Shown one piece after another: positions 41,301 through 53,300 of a stretch of DNA of 64,000 bases. The DNA is taken from positions 5,636,460-5,700,459 of the forward strand of contig JANVCC010000261.1 in NCBI GenBank assembly GCA_025345505.1, in the 5' to 3' direction. The notes under the pieces are model-generated. The model worked only from the letters and a program-made list of their open reading frames with translations. It ran no database searches and was not told where the DNA came from. Source of the DNA: Todiramphus chloris collaris (taxonomy: Eukaryota > Chordata > Aves > Coraciiformes > Alcedinidae). The translations under genes and the position numbers were made by a program. Positions within the stretch are counted from its first letter, which is position 1, and each line of letters starts with the position of its first letter.

Positions 41301-44300
41301 TTTATGCAGGATTTTCTCGAGCTCCCTTTAGAATTCTGTCATTGTGTCACAGCTGTCAGTTTGCTTAGCAGTTGTAGGTCAGTGTGGGCAGTTATCCTGT
41401 TTGTTTTGGTAGTCTTGGTGGAAATCAAAGCTCTTGAGGGTGTTTCATGTGCAAGAAAGAAAGTGTGGTGTTTTCCTGTAACAAGCTTTTGTTCAGGGAT
41501 GCTTTACAAGAACTCCTTGTTCTTTTGCATCAAGTCACAATGTAAGTAAAGTCCCTGTGATAATGACAATAGGTAACTAATACTGGAAATTCATGATCTA
41601 TGCTGATAGAAATATATCACGTATGCTTTCTGTTTCACATAGTTAAGTAGTTTCCTATTCATACCACATGACAATGATGTAGACTATTGTGCACCTTGCA
41701 ATCTGGTTTTTTTTGTGCTTTTTGTTTGCTTTTTTGATGTGTGTGAATGTAAATTAAACAAAAAAATTCTAATGATGCAAGTGTTCTTGGGAATACCGGC
41801 ATTTATGGAAAAAAGTCTAGTAGAAGACTTTTTTTTCCCTACTCCTCAGTGAAGAAATTAATTACTTTTTTGCCTACTGTATCTTTTTTATACTTTCCCT
41901 AGCCATTTGCTAGACTGGTAATTAAAGTCATACTTCTATTACAGAGGAAGTCGACCCTTCAGCTGCCATCTGAGGAGGATTCAAATAACATGTGGTATTG
42001 ATAGGTGTGAGAGAGACAGATTTGTGATCTGTGCCACAAAGGCACAGTCTTGAAAGACTGTTCTGCAGTTGTTACTCTTCTTTATGTTCAGTGCCATCAG
42101 TGAGAAATGATGAAGATTGCATGAAACTTGAAATACTGAGGCTGGGGTACCTTATGCAGCACAGTCTGTTATTTCTACACATACACTCTGTGGCTGGTAG
42201 TGCTATACTTTTCTATGAAATAGCACACAGAAAGCTGTAGCTGATAGCTAATACGAGAAGAAAATCACAAGTTCTGCCTGTTACATGTCTGTCATTAGAA
42301 TAATTCCAAGTATTTTGTATGTTTCGTGGGTGGTGGGACCTAAGAAGGTAGAGGTGTTTGAAGTGTTAGGTTTCACACTGCTGTTACAGTAGTCTGTGAC
42401 ATTTGGAATATGACTCGGTAAATACATCTTTTCTCCATCACTAGATGGAAATCTTGGAAGCAAATAAAGGAAGAGTGTTTATCAAATAATCTTGTAGGAG
42501 GGAATTGGTGATGAAATCTCTTCATTATGGTTTTCTGTCTTACTGTGTTGAAGTATGCAAACCTTGTTGAGGTTTTATTTGGGTTGTAATGAAGTAGATG
42601 TCTCTAAAATTCAGTTGGTCTTAGTTCTGCCATGGTGGATTTGTTTTGCCATTTAATGCACGCTTCAGAACATGTTATTGACTAAGATAGTTTGGAGAGC
42701 ATGGGGAAAGTCCTCTTTTCTGTCTGCTGAAACAATAATAAGAATAATGGAGAAGCACCAGCAGTCATTATAAAATTTTAACCTTATGTCCCTTTCTTTC
42801 TTCTACCTTTCACTAAATCCATTCTCATATGTGGCTGTAACAAAAGGCCTGTTCATGGTCTATAATGAGGCCTAACAGTGTCTCGTGGGAGTGTTTTGCT
42901 GACAATTGTTGTAGTTGTTCTTATCTCTGTTATTATGGCCAGCTTTCCTCATAACGCTGATAAATCTGCTGTTCAGAGTGGAAGTGAAGTCCTTATCCCC
43001 TCCTTTCACCTTGCTTACTGACTGCAAGTTCCTTTCTACATGAGGAATTATGTCAGTAAACCATTTTTTTCACAAGTGACACTTGTCCACAACATGACAG
43101 TGCAGTGGACTGATTAAGTGAAGATGGCTCTGAATTAGGATTCAACCACTAGCAGAGAAAGAAGCTGGCTCCTATTTTCTTTAATTAATGTGTGGTGTAT
43201 GAAATGAAGTCTTTTGCTTAACTACACCCAGTACCTGTTCAGGGGTCCAATTAGAAGTTATAATGTTGGCAGGCTGTTTAAGTGCAAGCGAACAGGTAGC
43301 ATGAGTAGTTTTGATATCTGGCTGAAATTGCTTGAATTTGCCAGGGTAGATATTTTGCAATTCTCTCATGCATACCTGTTCAAGAAATGTAGTAGAGAAT
43401 CAAAATAAATCTTTACTAATTCAGATCTGCTTTACATTTTCCTTTATGGAGAGGGACTACTTTGGAATATTTCCAAATAGATGGATTCACTTTGTGTGTA
43501 TTTCTATTAGGAATGAGTTAAAGCATTCTGAATTTATTTGGACCGAATACTGTATGAAGTTAAAAGAAACAGAGGAGAAGATTATAAAGGATGAAAAACA
43601 CCTTGAGGAGTTAGTGAAGCAAAAAGCAGAAATCCAGGAAGATGCAAAATGTTGGAACAGCAAAGTGAGTCTTGAATATTTATAAATAAGCAAGTAAATG
43701 AGTATCTTTTATTGAAAAGTATGTGACTGCCTGAATATTTTGTATCTTTAAGAGTTAAGGTCCTCAGTAAAAGTAAAAATACAAATACTGGTTAAAAAAT
43801 TAAGTGGTAGATTTTATAGAACTCTCGTGTTTATTCTTCTGTTGTAGTATTATTTTTCAGGTTTATTTATTTAAAAAATCATCTTACATTTCTTTAAGTG
43901 ACCTGGCTATTTTTAGTCATTGAATGCATAGATGCTTAGCATTGTTTATCTTCTTAAATCAGTTGGAAGAAATTGTGCATGTAGCGGGACAGCATAAGTG
44001 TCCGCATGAATTAGTAGATTTTTTTTTGACCTGAGATAGCACATGATGTGATCTTACAGCATGAAGAGTGATACTCTGTTTTGCTTAATTCCCCTGTTTT
44101 CTGCTATATTGGTATAGCATTACATATGAAATCTTGTACTTGGTAGTTTAAGATCTGAACAGCTACCTGACTAGTTTTCAATTAATTGACAACTCCATAT
44201 GTGGAACCAGTGGAAAATGCCTAAAACAGGATGCCTATGACAAAACTTCTTTATTTTTATGTATGTGTGTATATATGTATTATGGAATTAATTCTCTTGT

Positions 44301-47300
44301 ATATGCCCAGTACTGTTGTGGTTTGTGCATCTAGTTAGTTATGTCCTGATAAGGATCCAGTGGAATTCAGAATCAGAAAAAATCAGAAAATGTTTTCTTT
44401 ATCCTGTAGATGCTGCTTCCCTAACATCCTCATTTTGCCTGAAGCTCCACTTATTGATCCATAATTGAATATTTATTATGAATCTGTATTAAGTTAATAG
44501 ATATATTGAGATATATTAAGGAAAATCTAGAGTCTGAGAGGAACTTAAGGTATTCTTCTTAATTGCACCACGTATGTCATGTGACAGTAAGCTGAGTGTC
44601 TGCTTACTGGTATGAAGTCTAAAGATTCTGATAGGATACATGGCAATGGCAAAATGCACATGAATAATATAGCATGAAATATCTCTAGTTATTGTGTAAT
44701 AGCCTTCCTTTAATTTTTTTTAATATATTGCTTAATTATTACAAAGAAATGTAGGAGATATTTGTATTACTTACTTGACAAAATATTTTCTAGATAGAAG
44801 ATCTGAATAACAAAATAGATGCCCAGGGATGTGAGAGCATAAAAATGTCAGATGCTTCTTCTGAAGTGATTAAAGCTGTGGAAGAATTAGTAAGTTTTTT
44901 TTATTGTTTATTTAGAAATGAAGTGAAAATACTTGCATTTTTGTTCTGGCCTGAAATAGTTTCAACTCATACTAAAGGTGTCTTAATGTTTTAATGTTCA
45001 TTAGAAATCCACCAGGGAAAATGATCTACAGAATATAAAGCAAAAGCTTCTCAACATGAATAAAGCATTGGTCGTTTTGAAATGTGAAAATGAAGAACTT
45101 GAGGGAGAAAATGAAGAGTTTTTGCAAAAATTCAGAACTAGGTAATGCTTGCAACATAAACATAGGAAGCAAGTTTTCGTTTTTCACTGAAAGCATGCCT
45201 GTACCTTGCTTTCATTTTAAATCTGTCTGTAATTTGACATTTCAATAATTAAAAATCACTTCAGTCTGAATTTTATCATCTGACTTCTTTGCCTTTCACT
45301 TGAGGAGAAAATAATTAAAATTATGCAAAAGACAAAATACGTACTTTGATAATTAAAATAAACAAAATGTGGAAGATTCTGAAATTCTCAATATGCTAAC
45401 AGAACCTCAGTCCACAGAAGGTTTTGATAAATAAAAAACACAAAATCCATAAAAGTTTTTATGATTGTTATAAACATAGAATCTAAAATACTGTTTTTCT
45501 CTGTTTTCTTTGAATTCATGTAAGACATTATGCACACATCTTTTGTAGATACTCAGCTTATTGATTCCAAATAACAATATTTTCAACTCAATCGTACCTA
45601 ATATTTTCGGTTAATTTCTATTATAACATCAAGTAAAATAAATTTTGAGTTCCTTGTTCTTTTGGGCACTAGATGTATGCTGGTTTTATCTGACAGGTTA
45701 CATTCTCAGTCCCCCCCAGTAACTTTGAACTTTGTCTGGTTTCAGCAAAGTCAACTGAAGAATTTCTGAAAATAGTAAGATTCTTATAAGTTTTGTAGGA
45801 ATAGGTGACTGAGCTGAATACAGACATCCTGGCAGCTTATGGCAGCTGGCACCTTACTAGACCCCAAAATTTCTATACCAGAGATGTAGGAAGAGGGAGG
45901 AGATAAAAACATGAGAGGAGGTATGGTCACTCTTCCATAATCCTCCAAGCTGAAGCTCACACCTTACATACCAAAGTAAATCAATGATGGGACAGAAATG
46001 ATCAAAAATTTTTACGTTGCTATAATTTTCATACCAGATTTGAAGTGGCTTTGGTTGCTAGTCAGCTCCTTTGTTTTCACTTTGTCATGGTCTTTTCCCA
46101 GCTCTAGCCCACTGAAATTTTTTTTTTTATTTTTTATTTTTTTTTTTTTTTTTTTGCTTTGCTTTTCCATCAGACAGATCTGAAGAGGTGTTTCTGTTGC
46201 TAAGAATCCCATTTCATAGAGAAACTTAAACTTCTTGCTCGTGACCATGAAGGGGACATTGTTTATTCCATTTCTGACTTGTTCTTTACTGAACCTTCTT
46301 CAGTACTGTTTCTCATAAAGGGGGTGTGGGGAAGACATTCATACTGTGTGCTCTATATTGTGAGTCTTTGTTTTTTTGTTTTTCTCCTTCCCCCCCCCCC
46401 NNNNNNNNNNNNNNNNNNNNNNNNNNNNNNNNNNNNNNNNNNNNNNNNNNNNNNNNNNNNNNNNNNNNNNNNNNNNNNNNNNNNNNNNNNNNNNNNNNNN
46501 CCCCCCCCCCCCCCCCCCCCCATTACCTTATGACAGGAACCAAGTCCTTGGTTTACAGGTTTTCTTAATCCACTATATAGACATCTTTCTGTCAAAAAAA
46601 GGTCAAATCCTTACTTTCTCTTACGGAAAATTAGCAATTTCAAAAAGCTCCTATGTTTTTTTCTGAAGCTGTCTAAATCAATAACTAGCCAGCACTTTGC
46701 AGTCAGAGTGATGTGATTGGCCCCAGGCTGTAGGGCAGCACCAGTGGTGTAGTGGTATCATGCAAGATTCCCATTCTTGCGACCCGGGTTCGATTCCCGG
46801 CTGGTGCAGGGAGATACTCCTTCTATCTAGTAGCTCCACTCCTATGACTCTTAAATAATCAGATCACTTGGAGCTACCCCAAATATTTGTGGTCACACCA
46901 CTGACAATGTTAGATAGTTATAGGAGTCCCTCTTGTTTCACAAAGAAGTGACTTTTTGGCAGGGCTATTACACCTACTGCATTGAAAAATGCTTGTATGT
47001 GAATTTATATAAATCAGTCAGTTGTGGCACTAAACACAGGGTCTTACATGTGTGTGACAATGCTGAAGCCTCTGGGTCATGCTTTATATTTTTGAAAGAC
47101 CATATTGCAGTTTCAGCTCTGTCGGGACTGAGGTCCTGTCTCCGTCAGATTGGTCTGCTGCTTGGGAATCACAGTAGGTTGAGTCTAGCTATGGACAAAC
47201 CTTAACAGAAAAAGGGCAAATGTAAAACATATGTGGTTTTGTTACTTGAGTTTTGGTAAGGGAGATGAGGTTGCTGTGAGCTCGCACTATCTTGCAGGCT

Positions 47301-50300
47301 TTTCAAGGGTTATCTAGAAGATACTGCTGACTGCAAAACTGTGTAGTTAGGAACCAATAGTTCACATGCACTGCAAGTGGAATGTGCAGAGTGTGTTTGG
47401 ACACATGCATGTAGGAAATAATCCATGAAGTTTTAGAAATCTTTAGGTTTTGTAAGGTAAATTATGTTTCCTTCCTTGAACTAAGCAAATGACACCCTGT
47501 ATTAAAGAAACTGATTTTAACCATCCTCAGGCACATGTTGATATTTCTTCAGCTTCTCTGAAATCCCAAGTTTGGCATCACTAAAAGGGGTATTCCATCT
47601 ATACCTATCCTTTGCCTGATGGATTTCATCAGCTCTCTTCTGCAAGAGCATGGGTAATGATCACATTCAAACTGTTGTAGTAACTATCAGGTCTTAAAGC
47701 CTCCACCAAGACACGGAGTGGAAGCTCCAGGACTTTTTTGAAGAAGTCCTTAATCTCTGCATTCAAGTGTCACCAGCAAGAGATAGGAGGCCTTAAAGTA
47801 GAGTTGTCACAACCAAGCTCTGGCTACTGGCAGAAATAAGTCCTTAAATAAAAAATCCCCTTTGTCTCCTTTTGTAATGGTCTTGGTTAGGACAAAATCA
47901 CTCTGTGAGCTCTCAAAGGCTATTTTGCTTTAGAATTGAATGTCGGATTTACTGTGATGTCCAGAAGTCCTTCTGAGATTTCTTGTGTGCTTTTTTTTTT
48001 AAGACAAGTCTGAACCTTTATTTGCATTGTAACAGTCACAGTATCCAGTTTGCTTTTGTGACAAAGCTTGTTCTCTTCTGTTCTGTGACGTTGAACTGTG
48101 CAAGAGCTCAGTAACAGAATCTAGTAGGTACATCTCCCATTTCTAGAAAGGCAAGCCCTAAGAGAGATCTTTCAGTTTCTGTGTATCACAAACATTAGCA
48201 GAAAGTGTTGAACACTCCTCTTCTAAACCAGGTGATGTAGCAGGTCTCCATCATATGCATTTGTGGTTGATGCACAACCTCCCTCTGATTCTCAGGCTTT
48301 GCTTCATTGAAAACCTTTTTCTAACAGGAAATATTTTTACTCTTGACATTTATATTTAGACTTTTAATTTCTGTTTCATGGAATTCTTTTCTATGACTTG
48401 TTTAAATAGTACTGTGAATTCATTGTCTGCCTCACTGTCATTTTTACATTTCCTAGTATTTCATCCTGATTTGTCTGCTGTATTTGTGTTCTGGTGGCTA
48501 TTCAGCTTTTCCTATTCAAAGGCTTCTGATGTACACTGACTTAACAGACAACTTTTCTTTCATTTTGAAGATCTATTTAATTGCCTTATGCTGTATCTAA
48601 CTTCTGGTCTATTCATGGTGTTTACTTAAGAGTATAAATGTTCTTGCAGATTTGGATTGTTCATGTTCTACTTATGTCTTTGAAATACTAAAAGCTAATT
48701 CTATATGTAATTTAATAAACAGGCCAGGATTAAAGCAATATATGATGAGCTAGAGGAAAAGCAAAAAGAGAACCTCAAGAAAAGAGAGGAAGATATGAAG
48801 AGGATAGAAGAGAGAGAGCGACAAGTAGCTGATCTGGAAACAAAGTTTAAAAGACATGAAGAGATAGTTGAAGACAACCATAAGGTAAAAGTAGTAGATT
48901 CTGCACAACTCACTGGCATTTTTTTTTTTGTCATTATTGGAAAAAAATAACAGGGACAGATGTCTATAGCTCAGAAGAATTGGATTTTGTAGTTGTGCTG
49001 TGGTACAACATAACAAAACACATGATTCCAGCCTTATGCTTGACCTTTCTTGCTTTCTGTATTAGAAAAATCTTTGTGTCATTTAACTTCTGTGGTCTGT
49101 TTTCTTACAAAAGGGATGACTGTTTAATACTTGTTTCATTTGTACTTCTTTGCTTACTTAAAAACTGAAGAGAGACATTAGTGTATAAGACTTCAGCCAT
49201 GGCATGCTGGGGACCTTCTTCACTTCCCTGCTTTATGGATGATACTGATAAAAATGCTTTTCTTTCCTCTCATGAAAGGTCTGCTATATATCAGAAGAAA
49301 AAGAAATAGGAGATTTTTCTAATACAACCAATTCCTCAATCTACTTAAGTCAATTCAAGTACACTCTTCTGTTGTGGTTTAGGGTCAGGGCAGCCCCTTA
49401 GACCTATAGCAGATGCTTTCTGTTAACCCCCCTCCCTCCCCAAAGGGGATGAGAAAGGGAATAAGGGAGAGAGATTTAGCAATTAGAAAAGGAAACTAGA
49501 ACAGCTTTAATGAAAATAATAATAATGGAGTATATTCAATATATACAAACCCAGTATTGATTCCAACTGCCCTGATGGCAGTTACATCACCGTCACCACT
49601 GATGCTGTGGAGCAGGCACAAGGAAAGTCCCAGACTGGGCCCAGCAGCAGACAGCAGCTTTGCTCAGGAGCTGCATTCTGGTACCAGATTCAGGAACACA
49701 CAGCTTGGGATCGAAGGCAAAATAGACAGGGTCCTCCTTGGATGCTCCATGGAAGAAACTGGAAGAGGATCTGAGACAAGCAAAACTGGCAAAGCGGGTC
49801 AAGCCCCTCCTGCCCCCTCAGCTTTATCCCCAGGATGGCATCTGTGGGCTGGGATCCCTCGCTGGGCACTTTGGGGCCACCTGCCCTGTCCCCTCCTCCC
49901 TGCAGCTGTGGCCTTTTACTTTCTGCACCCCACAGCGTGGTACACAAGGCCACGAGTGGCCTTGGTCTGCACACCAACCCTTGGTGCTAACTCTAAACAT
50001 GAGGTGTTAATCACTCCTAGAAGCAGACACTGCCTGCAAAAACACGCTGCTCATTTCAGAAAGTGCAGTTAGTTAGAACTGAGCTGAAAAGTGAAATCAC
50101 TGAGCAGAATTAGTTCTGTTCTTGCTCAAACCAGGACATCTTCCAAGCATTTCTTTTGCTTCTAGTAGAGAAGCTGCTGTTACAGTATGACATGTTTTTG
50201 GTTGGCCCCTCTCTTATCTTGAAAGTATGGACAAAGAACCATTTTCCTCCAGTTGTCTAGTGATGACCTAGTAGCCTATTCCCCATACTTGCAGTGTTGA

Positions 50301-53300
50301 CCTTCTCTGAGGTTAAAACCTTGGGAAAACTTTCAGGATAATAGCCTTTTGTCCAGATCTGCTCAAAAGAGTAGCAGGAATACTAATTAAACTTGTATGA
50401 CTGAGAAACATTTCTTTCATTATGAGACGTTGCTCTGTTACATCTGGTGGTCTTTTAGATCTTTGAAAGCTTTGCTTATGTGAAGTGCTACAACAGTGGA
50501 AGTAGAGAGCAGAGGCAAAGCAGACAATGTTATCTAAATAAATTACTCTTTGAAAACAAGGTATTACAATAATGGTTGCCTTTGAAAAATACTTGATAGT
50601 ATGCGGATCAGTTGCCTAGCAGTCCTACAAACATGAGACCTTAGCTAGGTGGATGATCATTGCCAATAGTGATGCCAATAGTTGTATGCCTCTCAACCAC
50701 CTCAACAAAAGTCTGCAGAAACACATCTTAATGTTCTGAAATGATGTGAAAACATTCAAAATCTGAACCATAGTTTAGTGCAAGATGTTATGTCAGTACA
50801 TTATATTGAATCAAAACCTTCAAACCAAACCATTAATTTAAAATTAAATACCATTCATTCACAGATTTATGGTTTTTTTTTTAATTAAGAGCATTTTCAT
50901 ACCTTAGCTTTATCCTTTTTGCATGTCTTTTTTAATCAAAAGTACAGAAGAATCTTTTTTTTAAGTTTTGGGGCTTTTTTTGTCAGAATCAGTCCATAGG
51001 TTCATAGTTCTGTTATCCAGCTACTAGTAAATAGCTTGTAATGGCAAAGTGTCTTCTTCAGTTGTTTAGCACTTTTCTATTTGAAGGGTTCTTCACATAG
51101 TCTGCATGTAGCAATACTTCATTTTTTGAGGAGAGGTGGAGGATATTGAATAGTTTGAGTTCAGATAATGGATTATGTGGTAGTTTATTTTTGATGCAAG
51201 TTTAATAAGTCAAATTGAAAAATTAAAAAAAGAGATTCCTCTAATAGCTAATAACATTTTCAAAACGGTGTGTTAATGGCAGTGACTAATGTTGTTAGCC
51301 CTTCCCCAACTAAAACTAAGTAGAAACAATGTGACAAAGATCACATCATTAGTTTCTCGGAAACCTAGGGAGGTGTGGTGTAAGTTATACATCATGGTCT
51401 CTAGCTGTGTATTTGCTTCTGTTTTTAAAGCTTGGAAACAGAGTTTGCACAGAGTTGTACGTGAATGATATGCAAAAGATATTGGTATTTCAGAGAACTT
51501 TCTCAATGATTAAACGTTTAAATTGTTTCAGAATGGAAGTATTAATAACTATCTTAATATTATTTGTTATATGGTCTGAATGGAATTTAAACCTCTGACT
51601 AATGTAACTATTATACAATTTATATAAGTATATTTAGTAATGTAAAATTTTCCTTATTAGATGTGTTATAAATTTCTGTCATTTAATATTTTCTGCTCTC
51701 ACAATGCAAATTAAATTAATAAAGTAGATAAGAACTCATGTTTTTCTTGAGGTGCTAATTAATAGTAGACTAATGAAAAAAAAAGGTGTATTCCAGTATT
51801 TTCTTTTGTTTCCTTTCTTATTCCTTCTCTTGTTAGCTGTCCTTAGCTGTATTTTTCATGAGTTAATGTAATAAGTAATTAAGATTTCTTTTGCCCTTTA
51901 TACAAATTCCAAAGGAAGCTATTCCAAATATATAACTTGATATCAGAACATCATTTGTAACTTCCTTGACAGAAAGAAAGTCAAGAAGCATGGGAAGCAG
52001 AGTAAGCAGTGACTATCTTGCTGTAAGATGATAAAAACACTATATGAAGTAGCAGAGATATTTTCTATTTTAAATGTTTGGGTTTTCATTCAAAGCATAT
52101 GTAAACCTACATGGCAGAAAAAATGGTGTGGAAAGGAAAAGAAAAATAAGAACTTAAGAATGGTAACTGTTAAAGTATATAGTAACTAATTTTTTTTTTC
52201 TGATTTCTATAGAATGTAGGACAATAATTTTTGAATACTAACACATCTGTTTATGCTTAAACTCTCCAGAAGCTCTTCCATTTGGATCAGAGCATACAAG
52301 AACTAGAAAAACAGCAGAAACAAACTGCACAACAACTGGAACAAAGTAGTAGTATTATGGAGCAACAATTAAATGATATACAGGTGAATAATTTAATGCT
52401 TGTATGGCTTTTTTTGAAGTATGTTTAATCTTAAAGGTTAGGCTGTCATTTTTACACAGTTGCTGTGGAACTATATACATACATACAGTGTATGTGCTAT
52501 TTTCTGTCTCTTGCTTGAACTAACCTATGAGGTCCATAGCCTTGAGACAGCGTAAAGTAGAAAGCAGAATTGATATTGGGGTCATTGAGAAGTCCTTTGC
52601 TTTCTTCATTTGCTACACAGGCTCAGATTGCTTGAGGGGCTTTAGAAATGCAATGGAGAAAATCAATAAAGGACGAAAAGGAATCTAGTATAATGGGAAG
52701 TGCCTGCTGATTGCATGTTTGCTCAGCAGATGGCATCTTTTTGTAAATGATGGCCTATATCTGCTGTATCAGTTACTAAACTGTATAATCCACCAAAGGG
52801 AATTATTGAATTTCATTACTGAACACTATGCCTTATATAAACATGGTTATAAGCATTAGAAGAAACAAGCATTTTCTTTTTAAGACTCTGTTCATTTTTT
52901 ATTGTTATTTCATTTGCATATTGTATAAACTTGTTAGATATTACAGCATCAAAGATGAATAATATGGATTAAAAAAGAAAGCTTTTATTTTAGGGGTTTT
53001 TTTATGTTATTCAGAGTAGGTTTCATGAATCTGGTAATTTCTATTGGAAAAACTCTTGATACTTCCTGTACATGACAGAATATTAGAGCATTGGTAAATT
53101 CATTGATTCACACAAGTTTCCAAATTTGTCAGGGAAAATGGAGATTGTACATCCCTTTCTGCTGAAGACTTTGCTCTAACAAACTGTAGGTTTACTTAGA
53201 ATATGTGGAAATGACTAATGAGTCAACATGCAGATGAACCATAATTCTACAATGTATTTCAGTGCATTTATTTTCATACTTCTTCATTTATTATTTTTAA

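Larger units (their letters stand above)
45142..48727 (+). other. Intron after coding exon 10, holding the tRNA and the gap
   Basis: GT at 45142 to AG at 48726-48727. It contains a T-rich tract, the poly-C assembly gap and a tRNA-Gly gene on the same strand (listed separately). The remaining stretches show no coding signal. Confidence 0.65.

Noticed and set aside
46279-46666. Open frames spanning the run of N
   Set aside because: They consist of poly-Pro or poly-Gly from the poly-C tract plus unknown bases, so they are artefacts of the gap.
48723-48755. Use of the upstream AG for exon 11
   Set aside because: It shifts the frame and gives a stop after nine codons, while the AG five bases later continues a clear coiled coil.
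49557-50072. 171-residue plus-strand open frame
   Set aside because: It lies wholly inside the solo LTR and is not similar to any retroviral or host protein I recognise.
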